Below are positions 51,831 to 64,000 of a stretch of DNA of 64,000 nt, piece after piece. The notes beneath the pieces are model-generated. The model was given only the letters and a program-made list of their open reading frames with translations, did no database searches and had not been told where the DNA came from. Every line of letters starts with the position of its first letter. Position 1 is the stretch's first letter. Source of the stretch: Vitis vinifera (Eukaryota > Streptophyta > Magnoliopsida > Vitales > Vitaceae); NCBI RefSeq assembly GCF_030704535.1, contig NC_081817.1:3977501-4041500 (forward strand). The letters are read 5' to 3'. Both the position numbers and the translations under genes were made by a program.

Positions 51831-53563
51831 CGATTTCAAGCTTAGATTTAAAGTCGCCGGAATCACCACTTCTATAACATTGAAAACCATGGAAGGTGTA
51901 GAGCTTAATTAAGACATTTTCTAATAAATAATTGTCACTTTTATGGCATTAAAAACTATAGAAGAGTCCATAGTAAGAAACTGAATACTTTATTTATTTT
52001 TTATTTTTTCTCTATCATGAATGGTCGGCTGCTTCAGTATGTACTTGCTGATTAAATGTAAAGCACTAAAGGCCTTTACATATTGTGCCACCCACCCACT
52101 TTTCCTTCACTAGACTCCCACATTATGACGTGTTATTTTCAAAGTGAATAGGTGTCTCGTCTCATTCCACGTGTGTGATGGATAATTGGATGCATAGGAG
52201 GGAAATTTAAATAAATATGTCATAAATAGTACGTGTCTTGTGTAGCTAAATACGGCATATGACCTGTCAAAATTTTATTTTAAGAAATAAAAGTAAGGAT
52301 TTTGATAAATCGTCTGTTTGTATCCTTTACAAATAAATAAAAAAAGAATTAGTGAGTTAATTTGAGAAAAACATGTTGAATAAAATCTCCTTAGTCTTCA
52401 ACTATTTCGTGAGATTTTGCCACCTAATATTTTTATCAATTTAATGAAAGACGTTAAACAATTAACAATCTTATCTATTCAAAATAAAGTATTAACTAAT
52501 GACATGTAAAAAGTTTTAAAAAAAATCAAGAATAAATAAAAATTAAAATATAATGTCTCCTTTATATGAAACCAAAGTGTTTGACATTGAATTTGATTGG
52601 TTTTTCACGTTATTGACCATTAATTCGTTGGCACATTGGAGACTTTAATAGAAATAACCGTGCCACGCTATATTGAAATATAAATTTATTAAATAAGAAG
52701 ACAATGATTATTGTAACCATTCACTCACATAGATATTGTATATTTTAAATTTGATGAAATCTCACAGAAAATGTTATTAAAATTGATCCTCGATTTTAAT
52801 GTAAAGTTTGTTTGACCTCGTAAAATATACTTATTTGTTTAATCCTATAATTCTATGAAACACGATGAAGATGTTGTCTCTATATATGAAATGATTGTGA
52901 TATTTCATATCAAATGGAGAAAAAAAATATATTATATTAGGATTATAACTTGAGCGGATTGGTTATGTCGTCGAATGAAAAAACAATCAATTTAAACTCA
53001 ATCAAAGCCAACCTCTCCTCATTTTTCTAAACTTGAGATGGATTCAGGTTTGATGATTACATTCGAGTTGATTAGGTTATATGATTTAAAATCTATGAAT
53101 TTTTTTTAAAAATCTATATAATTATACCAACATTTAATTAATAAACAAGTCAACATTTCAAAAATAAATTTATATGTCTTTCTAAAAAATGAAAAAGTAT
53201 ATAATTATAATTTGATTTTTTTTAATCTAAAAGAAGATAAATGTTTTGTACAAGATAATAAACGTTATAAATATTATAAAAATATTAAGTCAAGTTTTGA
53301 TTAAGTTTGGAAACCTTTGTTCAAGTCCAACTTAAATTGAGTTCGAGTATAAAAAATTTAACCAAAGTTCAACTTGATTATTAAAAATGTTTAACCATGT
53401 TTGCATGACAAAGATTGGGTTGGATTTTTGTTAGATTGGATCAACCCGTCCAAGTTACACTTTTACATTATATATGTAGAACCTTTTCCCAAAACAAATA
53501 TGGTTGAGAGCGATATAAATCATATCAAATTTTAAAGTTAAAAAATAAAAATACCTTACTTAG

Positions 53564-54020
53564 AGGTGGTTTAGTAAAATTTAATTATTACTATTTAATG
53601 ATTTAAAAAACCTTAACTCAAATTATATTTAACTTACTAAGTCATATGAAATAATTAAATTGATTTACTAAAATCATTTTTAAATCTAAGTTACTATATC
53701 AAGTTGTTTTATTGAACATAATTAATATGCTATTAAGTCAATAAATTGATTCATCAAAACACTTTTTTAAAGCAAAAAATGATAATAAATATATTTCATG
53801 AATTAATATAATATAATTTAAAATCAACTTAAATTATTAAATAATAAATATTAAATTTTACTAAATATTTTTAGTTGTGTTTGATAAAATAACTTAATAT
53901 TATAATTAAAAATAAAAAATGATTTTAATAAATCATCTTAATCACCTAACAATTTAACTATAATTTATCTTAAAATCATCTTTTAAGTCATTAAGCATCA
54001 AATTTTACCAAATACTGCCT
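53564..54020. mobile_element. MITE-like element, decayed
   Basis: The left side AGGTGGTTTAGTAAAATTTAA and the inverted right side (from AAATTTTACCAAATACTGCC) are similar. A further TGTTTGATAAAATAACTTAA word inside suggests that a relative of the 48609 element overlaps it. Confidence 0.45.
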
Positions 54021-55157
54021 AGCACGAAATGTAATTTTTTTTAAATTGATAAAAATATATTTTAAAATTATTTCCTTTTTATTAAATGATGTTAAATTGT
54101 CATCTTTAATTTATGTTCACATCGTTTGTCCGATCAGGCTAAAGACATATGCCTCAAACGGCGCACGCTTGACTCACTGGAATGTCAAATCAACCTTAAA
54201 AAACAAATAAACTATAAAAGGAGAAATGTTGAGAAAACGAAAATAATAATAATAATAATAATATTTGTTTGCCACACAAAACAAAAAATATCCATTAATA
54301 TTTGAAATTAATTTAATTCAATTACTGTAATAGAAACTTGGGTCAATCGTGGAAGAGACTACAGACCATATTTAATGTATTTGGATGGAAAATATGTCTA
54401 TATCAAAGTCATATCCATATGTAATATCATACTTTAAAGTTGAATAATACCCATATAAATGTTATCCTATAACTTTGATATTATCTTGACAATAATGAAA
54501 TAAAAACATATTTTTAAATGAGATATTTTGGTCGTATTTTAGATATTAGTATGTGATATATAGTTTAATCTTTAGGGGGTGCAACAATAGGAGCTCAACC
54601 CTATGTGTGAGCTGACCAAGCAACCCGACCCCCAACATCCAGACCGAAGCATAATAATATTGATTTAAGCTTCACAATCTAACATTTTATTAATAATAAA
54701 ACATTATTGACTTTATAGTATTAAAAAACACAAGTTATTAAAAAAAAATGAACCACTTAAATTTAAAAATTAAATAAATTTTAAAAATATTAAATATTGC
54801 TAGAAGAAGTTAATTGAACTAAAATCAATATTTTTTTTTTTTTGAAAATTAAGTATCCGTTTGGATTTTAAAAATAGAAAATAATAGTAATTTAGAAAGA
54901 AAAAAAATCTTTCAAATATTATTTTAAAAATATAATGATTATTGAAAATTATTTAAAATTTTGAGGAATTACTGTGAAAACTTTTAAAATTAATTTTTAA
55001 ATATATTTTATAAAATAAACGTATTTTCTAAAATTATTGATTAGTGACAGCTTAAGCAACAATAACATTATATGTATCATGATGAAATTGGATCGATTTG
55101 TTAATTAAAAGTTTAATATATTTTTAAAAAAATAAATAAAATGTTTTATTTATATTT

Positions 55158-55160
<3 letters not shown>

Positions 55161-55192
<32 letters not shown>
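55161..55192. repeat. (TA)n microsatellite
   Basis: About 30 bp of uninterrupted TA. Confidence 0.9.
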
Positions 55193-55197
<5 letters not shown>

Positions 55198-55359
55198 TAT
55201 TATTATTATGAGTATTTTATTTAAGTCAGAGATATATATGTAAGAAAATCTTAATAATATGAAAATTCTGGTTTTGCGATTATTATTTTAATTTTCAAAT
55301 TTATATTTTCCAAGCATATATTTTAAATCCAACCACTCTAACAACTCTTCCAAGGATTT

Positions 55360-55615
55360 GGTTGTCGTAATAATGATCCTCTCTATTGGTGGGCTTTATC
55401 TGTGAAATCGTAATCGCGAATTTGATCGTTGCAGTTGGTGTCTGCTTGAGATATGGCTGCTGCTGGGGAATTATATTTATGATCTTCCAACACCATCGCA
55501 GATGCAAATGGGAGGATGATGAACTAGGGAGATTCGAGAACTGATTTGTCTCTACAGATTCTGATATTCACTTTTCAGAGATTCAATCGATGTTCCAAGC
55601 TCAACTCGTGGCGGT
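55360..55615 (+). other. candidate first exon (5' UTR and start) of an unseen gene
   Basis: The base composition shifts away from the AT-rich DNA to the left. The stretch reads like a plant leader and ends at TCGTGGCG/GTAGGT, a good splice donor. An ATG at 55589 is followed by FQAQLVA up to that donor. An earlier ATG (55454) starts only a short upstream frame. T-rich, intron-like DNA follows. I cannot find the next exon, so the gene body may lie beyond the window or the call may be wrong. Confidence 0.3.
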
Positions 55616-58600
55616 AGGTTTTTAATTCTCTTCTCAAATTTCTTCTATTTTCTATAATCTCTTTGGTTGTTGAGAAAATGTTTTGTTGATTTGCTTTTGT
55701 GTTGAATCTTTGATAGATTTTATTTGGATCGGATTAACGGATTTTGATGATTCTTGATTTTTATGTCGTGTTCTTTCTTCTCCCTTGAATTCAATTGGTT
55801 GCTGAGAAAATGTGAGGGAAATTATATGAAATTTTTATTTATTTATTTGCTGTCTTCTTCTAGCAAAAGGGAGGGTTATTCAAATTTCCATTTTGTTTGT
55901 GTTGAATCTCTATTGTGTGTGATTTAGAATGTTGCACGTGCTGAAATTGGTTGCGTCTAATCACGAGCGGCTTTTGTTTTTTTGCTCCTCATTGCTGATA
56001 GAAAATAAAGCAACTGGTCAGGAGATTGAAGTTAGATGAGATTTTTCTTGAAAATTTTCTCCTGATATCTGTTACGAGCTTAGAGCAAGAATACAATGTT
56101 GTTTTGATCTCATAAGGACTTAAACAACAATTTCACCTTGTTTTGGTACTGTTAAATGGTGGACTTGATTTCCATTGCCTGCCTCTCCATTTTTCTTAAT
56201 GTTCCTAGTTCTCTCCCTAGATATAACAGCCATGAGAATAAGAGAATTGGCCCACTTTATCGTGCTTGTACTTGCATCATTGTCTGACCCCTTATTTGAT
56301 GGCTGTGGAACATCTTGTATGCCAACTGTTGGTATGTTGAAATTCATCCCAGCTCCTAAACTTTTAAGGATCTGTCAAATTAGATGACAGAATTATCTGG
56401 TTGGGTCAAATATCTATGCAATGATATGGGGGCAAATTATGCTAAAGACTATGATCTTTTTGAAGTTTTTGGTATAGGAAAAGCTTAGTCTATTCAACTT
56501 TGCAGTGTGCTGGAAATGGAGCTTAACCAAAGGGAGTAAAGCTCTGTTTCCACGTGGGTCCTCACTACCTTGGCTTTAATTCCTCTTATCCTTTTCAAAT
56601 TGTGTTTGTTTATCACATGCTTTATAGCTGGCATGACCAGCACTCTTCTTGACGCATGTATACTCCATAAATTCACAAAATGGCTGCCTTCATTATTTAC
56701 ATTTTTCTCTTTGATACTTCGTACAGGTTGGAAGTAGTGTTAGTATAGTGATTAATGGTGATTCTTTACCCTTGAATCTTTTAGTTATTGATCTAGTTCA
56801 ATGCTTCCACATGTTGCCTCCTTTGATTTAAAACTAAAAAGTGCCTATACCTTTTAGCTGTGGAATGGCCAGCACTACATCAGTTTCATTTTATTTTCAA
56901 GTGCCTTGAGCAATCCAAACTCCAAAAGGGGTGTTGAAAGGAAAGACATCTTCACCTAACTTTTGCTGATCTTGTTTATTTTCTTTCATTTTTCAAATTT
57001 CAAATTTTTTACTGAATAAATGTCTTACTATTTCTGGTTTTTAAACTCCTTGTAGTGGTAGCAGGATCTAAAGATTACAACTTCCACATCTGATCGTCTT
57101 TATTAAAAATCTTAACTATGCAATCTCCCTATGGATTAATCATTGGAATCTCACTGTCCCTCCACCTCCTGTTTTTCCCCCTTCTCTTTAAAACTGTAAG
57201 TCATTTAAAACTTCACAATCCTTGTATATTGATGTGATCAATAGTTGTTTCAATGCCTCCACTAGTGTCTCATTACACTTTTGTGTTTTACATATCATGT
57301 GGCAAAGGCAGAGGAATCTTCTATTAGTGCCATGACTTCTTACTAGAGTTACCTAAGTAACTACTTGATATAATATGATACAAGTCTACTAAACAGTTAT
57401 GTATCCCTTAACATTAATGGAAATCCAGATGCAGATTCTGTGGGAAACTATAATATTTGCTAGACAGAATGATGTTAAATTCCAATTAGTATACATTGGA
57501 AGAGAAAAGGTTATGGGGTTGTTGATGTCAATGGTTTTATCTTTATAAGCTCAAAACAGAAGTGTTGGTGAAGCATGGAAGTGTTCTAGGCCAAGGGTTT
57601 CAAAGCTTCATACAAGAAAATGTGAAGGTGCTTCAGTATGGACTCAAATATGTCATGCTAGAGTTGAGTTTTCTGCACAATATCTGAAGTATTTAAGAGT
57701 TTGAAGTATGAGAATTGTTTCAGAATCAAGGTTTATTCTTTTCTTGTATTAGAAGGTTTATTCATTTTATATGTCAGATTTTAATCATACAAGAAATTAG
57801 TTACATCAAGATGTTCATCTTTAATGCAACAATGATTCCTTCGTTTTTTTTGCTCCCAATTCTCATGCTATGTGAAACAGCTAAAAGCAATTTCCTTCCT
57901 ATATTTGATGGTGGCTCATGTATGAACAAGTCCCAGTTTTGGGAGAAACCAAGATTGCCACGATTCAATATTCTTTCACAAGAGAAATGCAAGTCTAACA
58001 CGTTTCCTAGAATGCATAGAATGGTGGATTTTTTGGCAACTACATCAACAGTACAGTTTTTATTTTGTTGGATTTTGAGATGGAACCCACTGCCCATCTT
58101 GATGTTGATATTACAGTATCTCTCCGTAATTCTGTCCATTTCTTTCTGAAACAAAGCTATCAGTGTGTAAAATAGTTAAAAAGGATTAAAATGATTAATT
58201 CCCCTTAAATTATTTCTTTTGCCTTAGTCTCTTTGTTTGATGCTTAGAGAAAAAAGAGCTAAGAGATGATCCCAAACCATCATATTTTATTACTTGGGAA
58301 AGTGAGAGGAAAAGTAGTAGGAAAGGAGAAAGAGGAAAGATGAAAAATAGTAGGAAATAAAATTAAACTATTAAGGAAGGAATTTAATTTTCTTTCCCCT
58401 CAACTATTTTATGGACAACAAAATAAGAGCTAAGGAATTTAATTTTCTTTTCTTCAATCTTCTTTATTTTCTTTCCCTCAAATTTTCCAAAAACCAAACG
58501 TAGCCTTGATGAAAATGGGCAGGAAAATTGTTTACTATTTTCTCCCATCTTTTCCTTAGATTTTTTTTTTTTTTTTTTTTTTTTAACCTTTCTCCATGTC

Positions 58601-59069
58601 ATTGAAACAATAGGAAAATAATTTTCCTTGCCTTCAACCCCCCCACCCCCTCCCCCATTTTTTTGGTACTTTCCAGGAGCCAAATTTAGCCTATAGAAAA
58701 CTGCAATTCCTTAAAAAATATTGATGGCTAGTAGTGATCTTTTTGGACCATATGAAAAACTTTTATGGCAATCATTAGTACTACTGCTTTGAGAGCAATG
58801 CATCGTATTTCACTCTGGCCTCAACCTCTCAAGCCTAACATCTCTTAGGCAAGTCCACTTTCAACATCCTTTCGTTTTTTTGTTTGATAGGCGATACATA
58901 CAACATGTGATCCATGAGAAAGGCCAATATTTAACTCTAGCTTCAACCTCCCAACCCTAATTTTTATACAATTCCCTTATGCTTCAACCTCTCAAGCCTA
59001 AAATATTGATCTATAAGTAATCCTTTAGGTCAAGTTTAACCACACCCAAAAGGTGAAAAAAAAAGTGCC
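55616..59069. other. unassigned DNA, intron or intergenic
   Basis: No recognisable exon. Overlapping frames on both strands at 57715-58154 reach 144 and 117 codons but carry no known domain. A poly-T run lies near 58561-58583. Confidence 0.45.
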
Positions 59070-59342
59070 TGTTATTGGTCTGTAAATAATCCTTTAGGTC
59101 AACTCTAACCACCCCCAAAAGGTGAAAATAAGTGCCCTACATTGGTGAAGGTGAGTAGGGGTTTGTCCAGTTAGTGTTGTATGTCAAAATCAGTTTTCTT
59201 CAAATTGATGTTATTATTGGTCTGTAAATAATCCTTTAGGTCAACTCTAACTACCCCCAAAAGGTGAAAAAAAGTGCCCTGCATTGGTGAGGGTTCATTA
59301 AGTTAGTGCTATATCTCAAAATCAGTTTTCTTCAAATTGATA
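59070..59342. repeat. two-copy tandem repeat, period about 143 bp
   Basis: TTGGTCTGTAAATAATCC, AGGTCAACTCTAAC(C/T)ACC, AAAAGTGCCCT (AATAAGTGCCCT in copy 1) and CAAAATCAGTTTTCTTCAAA occur in order in both copies. A third partial copy starts near 59010. Confidence 0.85.
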
Positions 59343-60154
59343 TGGAGGAACTATTAGGATGATTTTTTGCTGAATGAAATTAAGAGAAAAACAACATCCA
59401 GATTGAAGGATTGTGGAATTAGCTACATGATCCATCTTGTAGGTAATGTTGTAGCTCAGTTTGAGTGGTGCAGAAACTCGGAAAAGCTAACTGTGCATAG
59501 TTTATAATAGCAGTTTGCACTTGATGGTAAGTTAATGAAAAAGAAGGTAATTGTACATATGCAGCAACAAAGAAGGTAATCATATGTATGCAAAAAAATC
59601 GGAAATTTTCCATGCAACTTCTACAACATATTATGGTATTTTATCAATGGAAGCTTTTGAGTTGTCTTAATTACAACAATAGAGGGCAAGGTCTGACAGC
59701 CCATTATGGTATTATAGTAATGGAATATTCTGAATTGGCTTAATTATAGGAAGCGAATACACAATTATCCTATGGATAAGCGGAGCCACCTCTTTGGAAG
59801 GAATTGTCAATGATGGGTTTTTGAATGATAGGAGGTTAGAGGTAACAATGCACCCTCAGGAGTTAAGAGGGGAAGCAGAGCATAATGATGGGAGAAAGGG
59901 TTGGAGTGAGTCACTATTAGCCCCAAAAGGGGACAATGCAACTAGAATTTGGTGTTAGGATGAGCTTTAGAGGGAAACTCTTTGATTAGGTTCAAAAAAT
60001 ATTTGACATGGGGAAAGCTCTATTTTCCCTTTCAAAATGAGATCCGAAAGCCTTTTATGCAGGAGCTTGAGCGGAACAACTCATTTTGAAGGGGAAAGGC
60101 CTAGCTAGTCATGGGCCTTCAAGCTTCATTAGTCAAGACTTTATTGGCCTAAAA
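59343..60154. other. unassigned DNA
   Basis: Mixed composition, with no domain-bearing frame and no bounded repeat. Confidence 0.5.
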
Positions 60155-60774
60155 CAGGGGTAGGCATTTAAAAAATAATAAAAAGAAAAAGAAAACCCTG
60201 ACCAACCCAAACCAATTAACATGAGTTGTTTTGGGTAGAGCCTCTTGTTTGATTCGGTTAGGTTGAATTTTTATTTAACTAGTTAAGTTTGTTACAGTTT
60301 GGCGTAGGAGTTTTTTTTTAACCTAACCAACTCGATCCCCTAATACAATATTTTTATGTTGCCGTTTTTATGTCTCTTAGATTATTGTGTATTTGTTTCT
60401 TTATTTTATTTTTTTTCTCATATCCAATAATTTAACAAATAGTTTTTAAAAGGTTTATGAATTGGGGCCTAAAAAGTTATTCTTGGTCAAGAAAGCAATA
60501 TTAAAGCACTATTTTGGATTTAACTAAGAAAATTTAAAAAGCCTAGTATTTGAAATGTTTTTAAATAGAAAGTTGGAAAATATAACATGGGTTTAGGCCT
60601 AAACAAATTAAACAATCCAATCCAAACCAAATCGATTATTATGTAGATTGTTTTGACTCGATTAGAGAAGTCAAATTGGTTTGATTCGATGAAGCATGTT
60701 TTCCCAACTAATTGATTTGGTTTGGTTAGAAGTGGAGCTAAAAACCATACTAAACCAAATCATGCCCACACTTG
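60155..60774. mobile_element. candidate hAT-like non-autonomous element
   Basis: The left end CAGGGGTAGGCATTT and the inverted right end CAAGTGTGGGCATGA are similar. Both are like the CAGGGGTGGGCA termini of plant hAT elements. The arms are full of AACC-type and GGTTTGGTT-type words in opposite orientation. No clear 8-bp target duplication and no transposase. Confidence 0.5.
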
Positions 60775-61014
60775 GCCCAATGTGCACTGATGGTACCATG
60801 TGTTCCTTGCACATGAACTTTCCTCCTTTTCTACTTGGCAAAACATGTTTAATGTGTATTTTTAGGGATCAAAATGGTGCAGGTTTATTGGGTAATCACA
60901 CAGCCTCTAATGAGGCTGGTATTAGGAAAGTGAAATCAGGAATAGGTTGGGTTTGGGAATTTTTGGAAGACCCAAGTTAGGCTTGAGGCAAGATATGGTA
61001 TTGTACCAAGCCTA

Positions 61015-61039
61015 CCCCCCCCCCCCCCCCCCCCCCCCC
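61015..61039 (+). repeat. poly-C run, 25 bases
   Basis: An uninterrupted run of C in AT-rich DNA. Confidence 0.95.
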
Positions 61040-62041
61040 TGGTTATAACAACTTTTCATTAAATTATAGTCATTTTATTAATTTACCCTCATATTTACAA
61101 GAATGTCATTGTATTTATATCATCACAAGCACACCTCCTCATTTCAACCCTAGTTGTCTCTATTCAATTTTCCCTTTGTTCAATTTTTTCTCCATTCTTT
61201 TCTTCATAGTGTTCACCAAGTATTCAATGTTGCTATGTAACACTAAATATGGTATCTATTACACTCTCATCATTACTTGCATTCCTTTGACTTTGTATTT
61301 TTTTTTCTCTTTCTTATTTTTTTTGGAAAACAAACACCATGGTTAGGGTTTTTTGGTTTTCCTTGTTTTATATTTTTCTATTTTTTATTGTGTTTATTTT
61401 TGTGCATTTTTCCAATGACCAAAGTTCCCACTCTTTTGCTCTTTTTGGTATCAATTTTCAGTTTTCTTGGCTAACTAATAAGATTTTTTTCACTCTTTTT
61501 TATTTCTTGATTTTCAATTTTTTGGTTCCAAATAAGGGTTTTTTTTTTTTTTTTTTCTCTTTCCATCTTCTAGATTTCATACCCACCAAATGGGTCTTTC
61601 TTTTATTTTCATTATTATTATTATTTTAACTTGCAATTGTTAATGGGGTAGCATGTGGAAGATGGTTTTTGTGTACCCCACATCGGATTTGGGACGCAAA
61701 GTCCCACCCCACCTCAAGTGTGGGATGGGGATAGAATTAAGAATTCTTTATTAGAGCAAGGTTAGAGGGAGTGAGCATCATCCCTAACCTGCCTTGTAGA
61801 CATCCTTATATGTTTGATCTATCTCACCTAGATGAGCATCATGCTCCATACACCAAACCAAAACTTTTATACCTATTTCATATACTCAACGATGGAAGCA
61901 CTAAGCCAATTAGTGAGATGCACTAAGCGTATCTAGGACACCCCAAGCCTTATTACTAACTTAGGTGGGTAAGAAAAATGGTGAAGGCCTCTTTGAAAGA
62001 GAAGAAGGGGATACCTCTCTATAGCAATACCTTAGAATTAT
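61040..62041. other. T-rich and mixed intergenic DNA
   Basis: T-rich low-complexity sequence to about 61630, which produces phenylalanine-rich frames, then mixed repeat-like DNA. No gene. Confidence 0.55.
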
Positions 62042-62200
62042 GTCCAAACCACCTTAAGGGGGTTATAAAGGTACCAACTCAAGGAGGGTTACAACGACAC
62101 TAACCCTTTTGAAGGTTACATTGATGCCACCTTAAGGTAGGTTATGTTGGCACTACCCAAGGGGTTTATGCTAATACTACTCCCAAGGAGGTGAAGAAGC
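62042..62200. repeat. short degenerate tandem repeat, about 30-bp period
   Basis: A motif like ACC(T)TAAGG.GGTTAT...GGCAC recurs about five times in degenerate form (CACCTTAAGGGGGTTAT, CTCAAGGAGGGTTAC, CACCTTAAGGTAGGTTAT, CCCAAGGGGTTTAT). Confidence 0.55.
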
Positions 62201-63287
62201 AATTGTTGTCATGCATGGAAAGATATCAAGCTTTGCAAGCAAATATGATCCTAGGTGGAGCGGATAAATAGTTTTCCTCAACATCTACCACAAATAGGCT
62301 TTCATATTATATGGATGGATGTGCATTCTACAGGCATTTGTGATAGTCAAGCATCTAAGTTGTGGTACCTATGTTGTATGGGTTTGGGTATGAGTGTCAA
62401 ATACGAGTACATGTTTAAGCATTCAATCTTTCATAACTCAAATTTCACAATATGAGGACTCTGCTAAAAAGGGATTCAGAAAATGGGCACGGGTATTGGG
62501 ATTTGACATAATAAAAGAAATATCAATGGAAAATAAATTGGAATCGAAGATATCCTTTTTAAAAGCTCTCATCTTTTTCCTTTACTCCTTTTTTTCCCTC
62601 TTATCCCTAAATATTCTTACTAAAGTTCACTTTTCAACTAACTCTTCTTTTTCTCTAATATAATTATTACTAAGAAAATTGAAAGAATAAAAGGATATCA
62701 ATGAAAAAATCAAACAATCACACCCAAAGTAAAATATGAGTATCCAATAAGGATCCCATACCTACACCCATTTCATGTCATGTCAACATAGGTACATTGG
62801 GTGAAATTGAAGGATTAGGGTATCATAGGTGGGTACTTGTGCTAGGTGTCATTTTCATCCTGGCACGAGGTAAATTGGAGATGTTTCTATGGAGTTTGCA
62901 TGTTGTGATGCAAGATAAAAGGCCTTATATTAATGTCGAATCATATAATTACATGGGATTGGGTCATTGGGTCATTGGTTACATATTGAGACATTGTAGG
63001 AGCTTAGCAAGATGTCTAACTTGTTGTAATGATGCTTGTGACATGAAAAGCTCAAAATTGAGCATCAACACAAACCTGTTATGAAAAGTATAGTTGACAA
63101 AAAAAGGTACCCTATGGATTATATTTGTATGTCTAATAACTTTTAAAATGATGAAGGATGAGAAGGGGATTAGCCATAATTGTGGTGGATAATTGACAGC
63201 ATGGCATCTAAGTATAGTGATGATTTTGAAAGGCTCCATTAGCAGTGGTGTGGAGGATAGGTGTTGGTTTGGAAGCTTTAAATGAAG
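62201..63287. other. unassigned DNA before the LINE relic
   Basis: No recognisable gene. An open frame at 62797-63084 has no known domain. Confidence 0.5.
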
Positions 63288-63304
63288 CCCCCCCCCCCCC
63301 CCCC
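63288..63304 (+). repeat. poly-C run, 17 bases
   Basis: An uninterrupted C run just before the LINE-derived sequence. Confidence 0.95.
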
Positions 63305-63309
63305 TCCTT

Positions 63310-63985
63310 TTTTAATAAAAAATCCTACTTCAAGCCCTTAATTGTGGGCAAACTTTCCTCTTTTCCTACCAAGTTGGTTTGGAATCCAAGGGCACCTTCT
63401 AAGGTTTGTTCTGTTTTGTTTTGTGGTTGTTGTGTCAGGGTGTGTTTGGGAGGGAGGAGGGGGGCAGGGGGTAAATGAGCTCACAAGGAGAGGATGGGCC
63501 TTGGTCAATTAGTGCTGCTCCTATAAATAAGATTTTGAAACTGCAGACTACATTCTCATCCACTGCAAGTGAACTCCAAGTTATGGTTGGTGTTTGCCAT
63601 GGATCTCTCACCAATCCATCAAAGGTGTCCTGCTTAGTTGGCAAGGCTCTGCTGCAGGTGTCAGGCACAAGATGGTGTGGAGGCTATCTCCTTTGTGTCC
63701 TTTTTAGATAATCTGGAAAAAGAACAACAATAGAACCTTTGAAATGGTGGAACAGTCCATTTTGGTGATGAAAAATGTGTTTCTGAGAACCTTTTTTGTG
63801 TGGTCTAATGGGAAGTTTCTTTCTTTGATTTTGTAAAGAGCTGGGTGTTGGTTAGTTTGGTAAAGGTTCTTTATTTTTTGTTTCTTTCCTTTTGTAATCA
63901 TGCTGCTTGTATACTTTGTGTGCATGACGGTTGCAACCATTTTACATAGGCACCCTACTAATATATTTATCCTTATCTTGCATAT
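63310..63985 (+). pseudogene. LINE 3' remnant (zinc-binding RVT C-terminal region)
   Basis: Pieces of the C-terminal end of a plant LINE reverse transcriptase appear in order but in different frames: SFPTKLVWNPRAPSKV near 63360-63400, ILIHC near 63550, VLLSWQGS near 63630, MVWRLSPLCPF near 63670 and IIWKKNNNRTFE near 63710. These match the zf-RVT block (W-x-P-KV, ILIHC, WKERNxRxFE). Frame changes and an in-frame stop between LCPF and IIWK show that it is dead. The segment expected between PSKV and ILIHC is replaced by unrelated G-rich sequence. The 3' tail after about 63840 resembles a LINE 3' UTR. The 5' part of the element is missing. Confidence 0.75.
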
Positions 63986-64000
63986 TAAAAGAAAAGGTAA

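Larger units (their letters stand above)
47906..55350. other. AT-rich intergenic block
   Basis: About 7.4 kb with no gene I can support. It contains nested MITEs (48609-49317), (TA)n runs, a MITE-like element near 53.6-54.0 kb, and a less AT-rich patch at 50.4-51.9 kb with G-box words (for example CACGTG near 51675) but no coding frame. Confidence 0.6.

Noticed and set aside
57715-58154. Overlapping 144- and 117-codon frames on opposite strands
   Set aside because: Neither shows a domain, signal or splice context. In AT-rich DNA such frames arise by chance.
58384-58683. 99-codon lysine- and glycine-rich minus frame
   Set aside because: It is produced by poly-T and poly-C tracts and is low complexity.
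61277-61629. Phenylalanine-rich frames that look like membrane segments
   Set aside because: They come from T-rich low-complexity DNA and have no family features.

Overview
The window is nuclear DNA from a flowering plant. Every protein gene I could model is split by short GT-AG introns, with one possible exception to the GT rule. The spaces between genes are AT-rich and crowded with transposon remnants. A plant-type copia element, a plant LINE tail, plant tRNA-Asp and tRNA-Pro genes, a RopGEF (PRONE family) and a cucumisin-type subtilase all point to a dicot. The LINE tail and the general style of the repeats look grapevine-like (Vitis), but that species guess is inference.

Layout. 1-8.6 kb: a possible gene end at the left edge, then a 3.86-kb non-autonomous Mutator-like transposon with 9-bp target duplications and an internal tandem array, then a C-rich non-coding island. 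8.7-12.4 kb: a ten-exon subtilisin-like serine protease (+). 12.5-13.1 kb: two foldback repeats with tRNA-like arms. 13.1-18.2 kb: repeats. 18.4-21.3 kb: SNU13/15.5K (+), with two MITE-like insertions in its long third intron. 21.3-27 kb: intergenic DNA with several local duplications. 27.1-27.4 kb: a small secreted cysteine-rich peptide gene (+). 28.4-33.5 kb: a young Ty1/copia retrotransposon. 35.3-35.8 kb: a second tRNA-like foldback. 37.3-39.0 kb: a serine-rich small protein gene (+). 40.1-40.5 kb: a lipid-transfer-like protein (-). 42.1-42.7 kb: a single-exon four-helix membrane protein (-). 43.0-43.9 kb: two tRNA-Asp genes, one tRNA-Asp relic and one tRNA-Pro-like gene. 44.1-47.5 kb: a seven-exon RopGEF (-). 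47.7-55.3 kb: AT-rich intergenic DNA with nested MITEs. 55.4-64 kb: a possible 5' exon of a gene whose body I cannot find, then repeats and a LINE 3' remnant at the right edge.

The genes do not form a pathway: splicing/snoRNP, RHO-type GTPase signalling, extracellular proteolysis, lipid transfer and a secreted peptide. Exon junctions were assigned by eye from reading frame, splice sites and family knowledge. For the subtilase, SNU13, LTP, the serine-rich gene and RopGEF, the exon lengths sum to open frames of plausible family length. I found no clearly new gene system. The most unusual structures are the two GTTGGGA...TCCCAAC foldbacks with pol III-like arms, and the tandem tRNA-Asp units that form the upstream region of a protein gene.
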